Assembly: GCF_004336985.1 (NCBI RefSeq)
Contig: NZ_SJUO01000002.1
Location: 372,001 to 436,000 of the forward strand
From: Exiguobacterium sp. SL-9
Lineage (GTDB): Bacteria; Bacillota; Bacilli; Exiguobacteriales; Exiguobacteriaceae
DNA: 64,000 nucleotides
Direction of reading: 5' to 3'
Shown here: positions 17,853 through 25,836 of the stretch, piece by piece
Layout: each line of letters opens with the position of its first letter
Numbering within the stretch: position 1 is the stretch's first letter
The notes under the pieces: generated by a model
The model's input: the letters and a program-made list of their open reading frames with translations, nothing else
The model's database searches: none
Told to the model about the DNA's origin: nothing
Made by a program: the position numbers and the translations under genes

Positions 17853-18097
17853 CCGCGGTAAGCTGTTTCGACGTGCGGCAAGATCGCTTCCCAGCTGACG
17901 CCGTTCTCTTTTGATACCGTGACGAAATCGCCATAAGCGAACACGCTCTCCACGCCTTCGATGGCGACGAGTTTCGCGAGTAGCGGTTGGTCCGTCTCTT
18001 CTCCGGCTTTCACGCTTTGGCTTTTCGCGCCAAAGACGTTCTCAGGAAGTGTGATTTTCATTGCATTTGGATTCGGTGTTGGATCGATACGTAACAT
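17849..18097 (-). CDS. Stand-alone Nfu/NifU N-terminal domain protein
   Basis: 82 residues, all one Nfu_N domain (RIDPTPNPNAMKITL at the N-terminus, GVESVFAYGDFVTVSK in the middle). It lacks the CxxC-bearing C-terminal NifU domain that carries the Fe-S cluster; that domain is a separate gene, yutI, 31 kb away. Role probably in Fe-S transfer or protein contact. Part of the DUF1871-nfuN-GT-alaR-alaT operon. Confidence 0.82.
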   Translation of the reverse strand: MLRIDPTPNPNAMKITLPENVFGAKSQSVKAGEETDQPLLAKLVAIEGVESVFAYGDFVTVSKENGVSWEAILPHVETAYRG

Positions 18098-18109
18098 CGT
18101 GGTTCCCCC

Positions 18110-18343
18110 TTATAATTGACAAGCTTCTGAAGACGCGAGTAGTCGTTCCGCCATGGCCCGTGTTTCCGATTCACTTGGACAGTCGCCGAACGCGTCTGTC
18201 AAAATCCGGCGAACCGCTTCATCCAACTCATCGATTGTGTCGATGTGAATGAGCGCCAAGGCGATATCATCAAACTCTGGTCCATACGACCCAATCCCGT
18301 AACCGAGTGGGTCCCATGCTAATAATAAGTCTTCTGCTCTCAT
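18110..18343 (-). CDS. DUF1871 family protein (YugE-like)
   Basis: 77 residues, acidic, helical. The opening LLAWDPLGYGIGSYGPE and the later DDIALALIHIDTIDEL pattern fit the DUF1871 family, whose B. subtilis member YugE lies in the same pgi-alaRT region. Function unknown. RBS AGAAGGG precedes the ATG. First gene of the operon that ends with alaT. Confidence 0.72.
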   Translation of the reverse strand: MRAEDLLLAWDPLGYGIGSYGPEFDDIALALIHIDTIDELDEAVRRILTDAFGDCPSESETRAMAERLLASSEACQL

Positions 18344-18457
18344 TTGTTAAACCCTTCTTTTTACCTTGATTTCAGATCGTACTCCCTCAATCTACATCAC
18401 TTTTCAGTTCGATGCTAGTGAGCGCTCAAATTTCCTTCCTTTTTAAAAAATAGTCGT

Positions 18458-18472
18458 CCCTATATATAGTGG
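18458..18472. promoter_or_regulatory. NrdR-box-like site
   Basis: CCCTATATATAGTGG (reverse CCACTATATATAGGG) closely fits the NrdR consensus acaCwATATaTwGtgt. It lies in the gap of more than 350 bp before the ribonucleotide reductase operon. Confidence 0.6.
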
Positions 18473-18492
18473 TCGACCAGATGATTAATTTC

Positions 18493-18521
18493 CTGACAGA
18501 TGCGTCAAAATGTAATGATAT
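18493..18521 (+). promoter_or_regulatory. Possible distal promoter of the nrd operon
   Basis: CTGACA (18493-18498), 17-nt spacer, TGATAT (18516-18521), 21 bp after the NrdR-like box. The -10 is weak. Confidence 0.35.
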
Positions 18522-18702
18522 TCTCGTTTATTTTAACATCTGGTTCATGATTGACCGCTTACATAAACTTGCATGCCTTTTCATATGAACGTCAATTTAA
18601 TTTTTTTCTATCTCATATCTCATCTCAAATCGGATGATAGCGCCGTTTTTGAGTAAAAGTAATCTAGGCGTCGACAGTTTGCCGAATGTCAAGATTGCAA
18701 AA

Positions 18703-18753
18703 CTAAATATAGGTGATTTATGATTAAAAAGACAAGAAAACGTCAATATATAG
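18703..18753. promoter_or_regulatory. Two weak NrdR-like half boxes
   Basis: CTAAATATAG (18703-18712) and CAATATATAG (18744-18753) resemble the core of NrdR boxes and are 41 bp apart, about four helical turns. They fall inside the N-terminal extension of the longest reading of the alpha gene, which fits a regulatory region rather than coding sequence. Individually weak. Confidence 0.3.
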
Positions 18754-18795
18754 TTAACGGATATTTATCACGTTCATCCATCATTGACGTCGAAT

Positions 18796-18823
18796 CGGAC
18801 AAGTTCCGCTATACCTTTATAAT
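18796..18823 (+). promoter_or_regulatory. Proximal promoter of the nrd operon
   Basis: CGGACA (18796-18801), 16-nt spacer, perfect TATAAT (18818-18823). Transcription would start near 18830, just before the GAAGGAG that precedes TTG 18852. Confidence 0.5.
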
Positions 18824-18851
18824 ATCTACATCCGAAGAAGGAGTGATCGTT

Positions 18852-21119
18852 TTGACATCCCCTATCCATCACGAGACGATGTTGGCTGCTACGCCGACAC
18901 TTACTGACGTCTCGACATTGATCCAATCATTAAAACAACGCTACCCACAGCTTAGTGTCGAACGATACGAAGAACGAGCCGTTCGGGCGCTCGAAGGAAA
19001 GACACTGACACAAGATGTAGTATATGAGCTCTTGACGATGCACGCCCTTGACATGTTGAAGGCCGAAGAGCCGGACTGGACGTTCGTCGCCACAGAAATG
19101 TACTTAAACCGCCTCTATTTAGAAGCGGCCCGTAACCGTGGCTATGACGCCTCGATGCGTTATGGCGCGCTCTATCCAATGATTGAGATGCTCACGACAA
19201 AAGGCATTTTCACATCAGCATTACTCGATACGTACTCGAAAGAAGACATCGCCTACTTGGAGACGTTGATTGACCCGTCACGTGACCGTATGTTCACTTA
19301 TATCGGTCTGCGGACGTTATCGGACCGTTACCTCGGTCGCGACCACGTCAAAAACTTGTACGAGTTGCCGCAAGAGCGGTTTATGGTCATCGCCATGACG
19401 CTCATGCAAAACGAGAAAGCCGATCAACGTGTAAAACTCGTCGAAGAGGCGTACTGGGCACTATCGAACCTCTATATGACAGTGGCAACACCGACACTAT
19501 CGAACGCCGGGAAATCTTATGGCCAGCTCAGCTCATGTTTCATCGATACGGTCGACGATTCGCTCCGCGGCATCTACGACTCGAACACAGACGTGGCCAC
19601 GCTCTCGAAAGGCGGCGGCGGAATCGGCGTCTATCTCGGCAAAATTCGTTCACGCGGCAGCGACATCAAAGGCTTTAAAGGCGTCTCGAGCGGTGCGCTT
19701 CCTTGGATGAAGCAATTGAACAACACGGCCGTCTCGGTCGACCAGCTCGGTATGCGCCAAGGTTCGATTGCCGTCTACCTCGACATTTGGCATAAGGATA
19801 TCTTCGAATTCCTCGATGCGAAATTGAACAACGGGGATGAGCGCCTCCGGACCCATGACTTGTTCACGGGCATCTGTTTGCCTGATTTGTTCATGCGTAC
19901 GGTCGAAGCCCGCGGCGATTGGCATTTGTTCGACCCGCACGAGATTCGTACGGTCATGGGCTTCAGCCTAGAAGACTTCTATGATGAGACGGAAAACGGC
20001 GGTTCGTTCACCGAGAAATACATGGCGTGCGTCAATACACCTGAACTCTCGCGCGTAACGGTACCAGCCATCGACCTCGTCAAACGATACATGCGCTCAC
20101 AGCTCGAGACAGGAACACCATACATGTTCTTCCGTGACGCCGTGAACCGCGCCAACCCAAACAAGCACGCCGGCATGATTTACAGCTCGAACCTCTGTTC
20201 AGAGATCGCGCAAAACATGTCACCGACAACCATCGATGAAGAGTACACAGCGGACGGAAAAATCGTGATCACGAAAACGCCTGGCGACTTCGTCGTCTGT
20301 AACTTGAGCTCAATCGCCCTCGCCCGGGCCGTGAAGTCAGATGTGCTCGAACGACTCATCCCGATTCAAATGCGGATGCTCGACAACGTCATCGACTTGA
20401 ACACGATTGAAGTACCGCAAGCGATGATCACGAACCAAAAATACCGTGCCGTCGGACTCGGAACGTTCGGTTGGCATCACTTGCTCGCCCTAGAAGGGAT
20501 CCGTTGGGAATCGGTCGATGCCGTCCAGTATGCGGAGAAGCTGTATGAGAAGATCGCTTACCTCACGATTCAAGCGTCAATGGAACTAGCCAAAGAAAAA
20601 GGCGCGTTCGGCGTGTTCGAAGGATCGGAGTGGCATACCGGTGAGTACTTCAAACGCCGTAACTATCGCTCACACGACGATCTCGATTGGGATGGACTGG
20701 CTGCCAAAGTGAATCAGAACGGTGTCCGTAACGCCTACATGATGGCGGTCGCACCGAACTCGTCGACGGCCATTATCGCCGGCAGCACCGCCTCGATTGA
20801 TCCAATCTATAAGAAGGTCTATTCGGAAGAGAAGAAAAACTATAAGATCCCGGTCACGGTCCCAGACCTCAATCCGGAGACGAATTGGTTCTATAAATCA
20901 GCGTTCGAAGTCGACCAGCTCTGGAGCATCCGTCAAAACGCGGCCCGTCAGCGTCACATCGACCAAGCAATCAGCTTCAACCTATACGTCAAAAATGACG
21001 TGAAGGCGACCGAAATGTTGGCGATGCACCTTGAGGCGTGGTCACTCGGAATGAAATCCATTTACTACACACGTTCAACGACCGTTGAAGTCGACGAATG
21101 TGAATCATGTGCCTCATAA
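18852..21119 (+). CDS. nrdE: Class I ribonucleoside-diphosphate reductase, alpha subunit
   Basis: 755 residues from TTG 18852. Reduces ribonucleoside diphosphates to deoxy forms. The paired active-site cysteines lie in SSCFI and VVCNLSS, the thiyl cysteine with its Asn/Glu in SNLCSEI, the radical-relay tyrosines in SIYYTR, and the C-terminal shuttle CESCAS. No ATP-cone is seen at the N-terminus, so dATP inhibition is unlikely. Sequence around the middle resembles NrdA proteins, while the flavodoxin neighbour suggests subclass Ib; the symbol is provisional. Start: GAAGGAG lies eight bases before TTG 18852 and a TATAAT promoter just upstream; an ATG at 18720 would add 44 residues of unfamiliar sequence. 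Confidence 0.9.
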   Translation: MTSPIHHETMLAATPTLTDVSTLIQSLKQRYPQLSVERYEERAVRALEGKTLTQDVVYELLTMHALDMLKAEEPDWTFVATEMYLNRLYLEAARNRGYDASMRYGALYPMIEMLTTKGIFTSALLDTYSKEDIAYLETLIDPSRDRMFTYIGLRTLSDRYLGRDHVKNLYELPQERFMVIAMTLMQNEKADQRVKLVEEAYWALSNLYMTVATPTLSNAGKSYGQLSSCFIDTVDDSLRGIYDSNTDVATLSKGGGGIGVYLGKIRSRGSDIKGFKGVSSGALPWMKQLNNTAVSVDQLGMRQGSIAVYLDIWHKDIFEFLDAKLNNGDERLRTHDLFTGICLPDLFMRTVEARGDWHLFDPHEIRTVMGFSLEDFYDETENGGSFTEKYMACVNTPELSRVTVPAIDLVKRYMRSQLETGTPYMFFRDAVNRANPNKHAGMIYSSNLCSEIAQNMSPTTIDEEYTADGKIVITKTPGDFVVCNLSSIALARAVKSDVLERLIPIQMRMLDNVIDLNTIEVPQAMITNQKYRAVGLGTFGWHHLLALEGIRWESVDAVQYAEKLYEKIAYLTIQASMELAKEKGAFGVFEGSEWHTGEYFKRRNYRSHDDLDWDGLAAKVNQNGVRNAYMMAVAPNSSTAIIAGSTASIDPIYKKVYSEEKKNYKIPVTVPDLNPETNWFYKSAFEVDQLWSIRQNAARQRHIDQAISFNLYVKNDVKATEMLAMHLEAWSLGMKSIYYTRSTTVEVDECESCAS

Positions 21120-21148
21120 CGTCACGTAATAGAAAGGTGGGAACGACC

Positions 21149-21655
21149 ATGAACGTCGCAATCGTCTATAGTTCGATGAGCGGGAATACAGAAGAGGTCG
21201 CCGAGTTGATTCAAGCGACCCACGTCAAGCGGAGCGACCGCGTCGTCTTGTATGAAGCGGACCGCATCGGCTATCGCGAAGCCCAATCACTCGCCTCATA
21301 TGATCTCGTCTATTTCGGGTCATACACGTGGGCAGACGGCGTCTTGCCGGACGAGATGAAAGACACGTTCCGCCTCATCTTAAAAGAGCTCAACGTGCCG
21401 CTTCGCCAAGCCGCCGTGTTCGGGACGGGCGACAAGATGTTCGTCCACTTCTGTCGTGCGGTCGATGAGATGGCCTACCACCTTTCAAAATACGGGATTC
21501 CCCTCGCCGGTGAGACGTTGAAAATCGAACAGTCGCCGCGCAATCAACCGTACAACGTCCGACATTGGGCCGAGCGGTTGGCAAGAAACACCGAAGAAGG
21601 AGTATATGTCCATGACCATTCAAAAGATCAAACTACTGTCGCCCAAACATCCTAA
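21149..21655 (+). CDS. Flavodoxin encoded between the RNR subunits
   Basis: 168 residues with a flavodoxin fold: FMN phosphate loop SSMSGNTEE at about residues 8-16, YFGSYTWADG and FGTGDKMF isoalloxazine loops. It carries one FMN and moves single electrons. The position between alpha and beta genes is that of the NrdI activase in class Ib systems, but the length and full flavodoxin loops differ from NrdI. Likely reduces or activates the beta-subunit metal centre; this is inference. ATG 21149 follows AAAGGTGG. Its 3' end overlaps the beta gene by about 44 bp. Confidence 0.85.
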   Translation: MNVAIVYSSMSGNTEEVAELIQATHVKRSDRVVLYEADRIGYREAQSLASYDLVYFGSYTWADGVLPDEMKDTFRLILKELNVPLRQAAVFGTGDKMFVHFCRAVDEMAYHLSKYGIPLAGETLKIEQSPRNQPYNVRHWAERLARNTEEGVYVHDHSKDQTTVAQTS

Positions 21656-22652
21656 CCGGGCGACCGCTATTATCGGGGGCGAGACGAGTTCTATCGTCAA
21701 TTGGAACGACATCGCCTACCCACAGTTTTATACCATCTATAAACAGTTGCTCTCGAACTTTTGGATTCCGGATGAGATTTCGATGTCCAAAGACATGCAG
21801 CAATGGCCACAATTGAGCGAGCGGGAACAAGACGCCTTTAAACGGATCATCGGGTTGTTGTCGATTCTCGACTCGGTGCAGACGCGCTATATCCTTGAGT
21901 CATCGATGTTCTCATCGGACTCATCGGTGCATGCCGTGCTTGCTGTCATCGCTCAGCAAGAGGTCGTCCATAACCAATCTTATAGTTACGTCCTTTCAAG
22001 TCTTGTGCCGCTGAGCGAACAAAATCGCATCTTCGATATCGCCAAAGACGACGAGATGGTCATGAAACGGAACCAATTCATTTTGGACTTATATGAGGAC
22101 TTCCGCGCCGACCAGACGGCCGAGACGTTCGCCAAGTCGCTCGTCGCCTCGATTATCCTCGAAGGGATCAACTTCTATTCCGGATTCGCCTACTTCTACA
22201 ACTTGGCGCGTCACCAGAAGATGGTCGGAACGTCGACGATGATCAGCTATATTCAGCGCGACGAGATGCAACACTCCTATTTCGTCAGCCAGTTGCTCCG
22301 GGCCGTGTTGACGGAAAACCCGGAGATTGACGCAGATGGTCGCTTCAGTCAGTTCGTCTATGACACGATGGCGGAAGCCGTCGACCTCGAAGTCGAATGG
22401 TGCGAATACGTCCTTCGTGACCTCGACGGGCTCGACGTCAGCGAGATGCGGGACTACGTCAAGTACCTCGCTAACAAACGCCTCCGCGTCATCGGCTTGA
22501 ACGATCTGTATGAAGGGTTCAATGAAGACGTCATGCCGTGGATCCGTGCCTATTCAGACGATTCATTGAATGCCACAAAATCCGACTTCTTCGAACAAAA
22601 ATCGCGTTCGTACGCAAAAGTCACCGACGCCAACGGCTTCGACGATCTATAA
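21612..22652 (+). CDS. nrdF: Class I ribonucleoside-diphosphate reductase, beta subunit
   Basis: 346 residues. Carries the dinuclear metal/tyrosyl-radical cofactor. Ligands are complete: Asp in SILDSVQ, Glu and His in QQEVVHNQS, Glu in EGINFYSG, Glu and His in RDEMQHSYF. The radical Tyr is kept five residues after the first ligand His (HNQSYSY... region), so this is not a Tyr-less variant. Start ATG 21612 has GAAGGAG nine bases upstream; ATG 21606 is too close to it. The gene ends the operon. Confidence 0.92.
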   Translation: MTIQKIKLLSPKHPNRATAIIGGETSSIVNWNDIAYPQFYTIYKQLLSNFWIPDEISMSKDMQQWPQLSEREQDAFKRIIGLLSILDSVQTRYILESSMFSSDSSVHAVLAVIAQQEVVHNQSYSYVLSSLVPLSEQNRIFDIAKDDEMVMKRNQFILDLYEDFRADQTAETFAKSLVASIILEGINFYSGFAYFYNLARHQKMVGTSTMISYIQRDEMQHSYFVSQLLRAVLTENPEIDADGRFSQFVYDTMAEAVDLEVEWCEYVLRDLDGLDVSEMRDYVKYLANKRLRVIGLNDLYEGFNEDVMPWIRAYSDDSLNATKSDFFEQKSRSYAKVTDANGFDDL

Positions 22653-22656
22653 ACGC

Positions 22657-22693
22657 AAAATGCCCCGACTCTCTTCCCGAGTCGGGGCATTTT
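22657..22693. terminator. Bidirectional terminator nrd operon / amidase
   Basis: AAAATGCCCCGACTC-loop-GAGTCGGGGCATTTT between convergent genes. Confidence 0.93.
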
Positions 22694-22708
22694 CATATCA
22701 GATGAGCA

Positions 22709-24835
22709 TTAATGATAAGCACGTACGTATGTTGCGATTCCTTCGGCAACGCCTTCCGCCATCCGTTGACGTGAAGCATTGCTCCGTAAATGCGTAAGGT
22801 CTTGAGGCGAGGAAATAAAACCGAGTTCGACGAGAGCCGATGGCATCGTATTATAACGAATGACATAATAGTTTGCCGTCTTGACACCACGGTTCGTCAT
22901 CCCTGACATCTTACCCATCAAATTGGACTGAATGTTCGTCGCAAGAACACGGCTCTTCGCGCTATGAGCAGATGATGACGAGTAGAACGTCTCAACACCC
23001 TTGGCGTACGGCGTCGTCGCAGCGTTCGTATGCAAACTGACGAACAAGTTGCCGCGAAGTGTTTTCGCAGTTTGAACGCGTTGGTCAAGCGTCAAGTAGA
23101 CGTCCGTCGAGCGCGTCAACCGGACTTGGTAATCATACTTCGAACGGAGGTACGCCTCGACTCGTTTCGTCACGTCGAGGACGATTGTCTTCTCATAGAG
23201 CGATCCATTCACCGCTCCCGGGTCACCGCCTCCATGGCCCGCATCGAGGACGATGATGGCGTTGCTCGTCGCGCTAGGCTTGACCGTCATCGCGTAAGCC
23301 GTCGAGATATAGCCATCGCGTCCATTGTACTTGATTTTATAGAAGCCGTTCGTAGAACCGTAATGGTCGACTTGGGTGCCATGGGCGAGTCTGCCGAGAA
23401 CTGTAGAGCTCGCAGAGGCGCTCGCCCGGACGTTCAACACGTCACCTGGCGTGTTCGTATACACTTTTCCTTTTGGCGTGGCCGCAGGGGCGGCCGGAGC
23501 CTTCCCGGCCGATAGCCATGAAGTCGGGGTATAGAACGTGTCCGACCCGATATAGACGACTGACCAACTCGAGTTATATTTGCTATACGTCACAGCCGTA
23601 TACTTCGGTAACACACGGGCGACCGGTGATGATTGAATCGTCTTTTTATAGAGGTTTGCATTCCGGTTCGCATATCCTTGAACTTTTTGAATGACTGGCG
23701 GCTTCGTCGCCGGTGGCGGCGTTACTGCCGGAGCGCCTGGACTGATAAAGGCCGTTGGGGCATAATATGTCTTGCTCCCGATATAAACAATCGACCAGCT
23801 CGAGTTATATTTGCTCGAGACGACCGCCGATTTCGCAGGTAATACTTTGAGGGCAGTCGATTGTTGACTGCGATAACCATATAATTTTAATTCGCGGTTC
23901 GCATGACCGTCCTCTTTCACCACGGTCGGTTTGAACGCACCGGCCGTGATAAAGGCCGTTGGTGCATAATATGTCTTGCTCCCGATATAAACGACCGACC
24001 AGCTCGAGTTATATTTACTCGAGACGACCGCCGATTTCGCGGGTAATACTTTGAGGGCAGTCGATTGTTGACTGCGATAACCATATAATTTTAATTCGCG
24101 GTTCGCATGACCGTCCTCTTTCACCACGGTCGGTTTAATCGCACCGGCCGTGATAAAGGCCGTTGGGGCATAATATGTCTTGCTCCCGATATAAACGACC
24201 GACCAGCTCGAGTTATATTTGCTCGAGACGACCGCCGATTTCGCAGGTAATACTTTAAGGGCAGTCGATCGTTGATTGCGATATCCGTACAACTTTAATT
24301 CTCGATTGGCATAACCGTTCTCTTTCACTACACTCGGTGCTGACGTTGTGACTTTCGGGGCAATATACGTTTTAGCGGCGTAGTATGTCTTACCATCCAC
24401 GTATACTTTCGCCCAAGACGAGTTATGGACGGCGTATTGAACCGTCGTACCTTTTTTTAGCGTCCGATAAATCTTCGCCTTGCTATAGGCCGACATTCGT
24501 ATATTCAAATTGACCGTTGTCACACCTGTCGACGTCGTCGCTTGCTTCGTCACCGAAGAGGAACTAGCAGAAGTCGGTTTGATATACTGGGCCGCGGCAT
24601 AGTAAGTTCGATTATCTAAATATATTTTACTCCACGTTTTGTTATAAATTTCATATTTTACTTTAGTTCCTTTTTTTAACGTTTTTATTAATTTTCCGCT
24701 CGTACTCGGTGCGGATCTCACGTTCAGGTTTTCCGTCGTTTCGCCCTCTCTCGTAGCTGCTTCTGCAACGTTTATTTGAATAGATGACACCAATATGATC
24801 ATGATGAGGACAAGTTTAAAAAGCTTCATATTCAT
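22709..24835 (-). CDS. Secreted N-acetylmuramoyl-L-alanine amidase with SH3b and GW-like repeats
   Basis: 708 residues. Signal peptide at 1 to about 28 (ILVSSIQINVAEA), two SH3b wall-binding domains, three nearly identical 68-residue repeats and a fourth divergent one (each with YANRE-LKLYGYR and SSWSVVYIGSKTYY), another SH3b, then an amidase_3 domain over about the last 180 residues. Zn ligands are in DAGHGG, the Glu of LYEKT and SLHTN; the catalytic Glu is in VELGF. It cleaves the stem peptide from muramic acid in peptidoglycan, probably for cell separation or turnover. Start 24835 follows AAAGGA; longer in-frame readings to 25105 include the promoter. Confidence 0.9.
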   Translation of the reverse strand: MNMKLFKLVLIMIILVSSIQINVAEAATREGETTENLNVRSAPSTSGKLIKTLKKGTKVKYEIYNKTWSKIYLDNRTYYAAAQYIKPTSASSSSVTKQATTSTGVTTVNLNIRMSAYSKAKIYRTLKKGTTVQYAVHNSSWAKVYVDGKTYYAAKTYIAPKVTTSAPSVVKENGYANRELKLYGYRNQRSTALKVLPAKSAVVSSKYNSSWSVVYIGSKTYYAPTAFITAGAIKPTVVKEDGHANRELKLYGYRSQQSTALKVLPAKSAVVSSKYNSSWSVVYIGSKTYYAPTAFITAGAFKPTVVKEDGHANRELKLYGYRSQQSTALKVLPAKSAVVSSKYNSSWSIVYIGSKTYYAPTAFISPGAPAVTPPPATKPPVIQKVQGYANRNANLYKKTIQSSPVARVLPKYTAVTYSKYNSSWSVVYIGSDTFYTPTSWLSAGKAPAAPAATPKGKVYTNTPGDVLNVRASASASSTVLGRLAHGTQVDHYGSTNGFYKIKYNGRDGYISTAYAMTVKPSATSNAIIVLDAGHGGGDPGAVNGSLYEKTIVLDVTKRVEAYLRSKYDYQVRLTRSTDVYLTLDQRVQTAKTLRGNLFVSLHTNAATTPYAKGVETFYSSSSAHSAKSRVLATNIQSNLMGKMSGMTNRGVKTANYYVIRYNTMPSALVELGFISSPQDLTHLRSNASRQRMAEGVAEGIATYVRAYH
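23744..24355 (-). repeat. Three tandem 204-bp direct repeats inside the amidase gene
   Basis: Units begin at 23744, 23948 and 24152, each exactly 204 bp (68 codons), and are nearly identical in DNA as well as in protein. A more diverged fourth unit lies next to them near 23520-23743. Near-identity at silent sites points to recent expansion or gene conversion. Confidence 0.9.
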
Positions 24836-24962
24836 CCAAAATATTCCTTTCTTTACACGGACATCGCGACTGACAACACCTTCATAGTAGCATATTGTTT
24901 TTATTAAAAAAGTAAATATTTTAAAAAACGATGAATACTTTTTACAAAAAAGGGGAATGATT

Positions 24963-25751
24963 TTAACCTTTTTTTCGCACAACCCAAAACGTATCGACAC
25001 CATGCTGCTCAATCTCGACAGCAAAATGGGCCGGAAGTTGCAAGTCCGTCTCGGCTGAGCGTCCAATGTGGAAAGGCGGCTTAGGTTGTCGAATGACAAA
25101 CCCATCGAGCCCCTCGACTTCGGCGATTTTTAAAAAACGAGTCAAGTGCCCTTCCCGTTCTCTATATCGGCTCACTGCTTCGAAAGGTTTAGCCTCGATT
25201 CCACCCCAGTACCGCCCGTCCATGTACATAAGGTACGTGCGAACCGATTCTTCCGTAATCGGGTCCGGGGTATGGTCAAAGCGTCCAAAGTCTCGGGACG
25301 ATTTGTCTTCAATCAGCGAGAAGATTTCCGCGAACAGGTCAAATCCGTTCATGTCGGCAAGCTCTATTGTTGCGCGTTGGACGGCTTCGATATGTCGTTG
25401 CAACGATCCTGGTGTCGCGGACGCCTTCAATTTTTTGTCCCCTTCGTAGGCGTTTAAAATCCGCCCGACCTCCCCCGCTTCGCGCACGAGTCGGTAATAA
25501 GTCCGGTCCTCTCGTGACTCCCCACGATCTGTCGTTTGATCCGTGAGGGTGATGGCATATTGGTTTGCCAGACATGTCGATATGACGAAGACGTCCATCA
25601 GTTCTTCTCGCAGGGCCACTCGATCGTTCGCATAGAGCGCCCCTCCGACTTCGCCCACTTCTTCCAACAGCCGGGCCAACCCCGACAGTGGCCGCCAATA
25701 ACCGCCTAAATGAATGATCATCCGATCGATTCGCCGTTGTAATTCCTTCAT
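24963..25751 (-). CDS. MazG-like nucleotide pyrophosphohydrolase domain protein
   Basis: 262 residues. LLEEVGEVGGALY followed by REELMDVFV fits the EExxE...ExxD metal-binding pattern of all-alpha NTP pyrophosphatases (MazG group) at about residues 28-55; a second similar helix pair (REAGEVGRIL... IELADMNGF) follows at about 90-140. The C-terminal 100 residues are not recognised. Likely hydrolyses a nucleoside triphosphate to monophosphate. RBS AGGTGATGG. It lies upstream of the amidase on the same strand. Confidence 0.62.
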   Translation of the reverse strand: MKELQRRIDRMIIHLGGYWRPLSGLARLLEEVGEVGGALYANDRVALREELMDVFVISTCLANQYAITLTDQTTDRGESREDRTYYRLVREAGEVGRILNAYEGDKKLKASATPGSLQRHIEAVQRATIELADMNGFDLFAEIFSLIEDKSSRDFGRFDHTPDPITEESVRTYLMYMDGRYWGGIEAKPFEAVSRYREREGHLTRFLKIAEVEGLDGFVIRQPKPPFHIGRSAETDLQLPAHFAVEIEQHGVDTFWVVRKKG

Positions 25752-25836
25752 GTTCCATCACCTATCCATCCTCTATATTTACCAGTCACGTGGTATACTA
25801 TGCTCAATCCAATCGTTAGGAAAGGGGCTATGTGTT

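Noticed and set aside
23744-24355. CRISPR array or satellite repeat
   Set aside because: The 204-bp units are in frame, contiguous, without spacers, and encode a protein module of the amidase.
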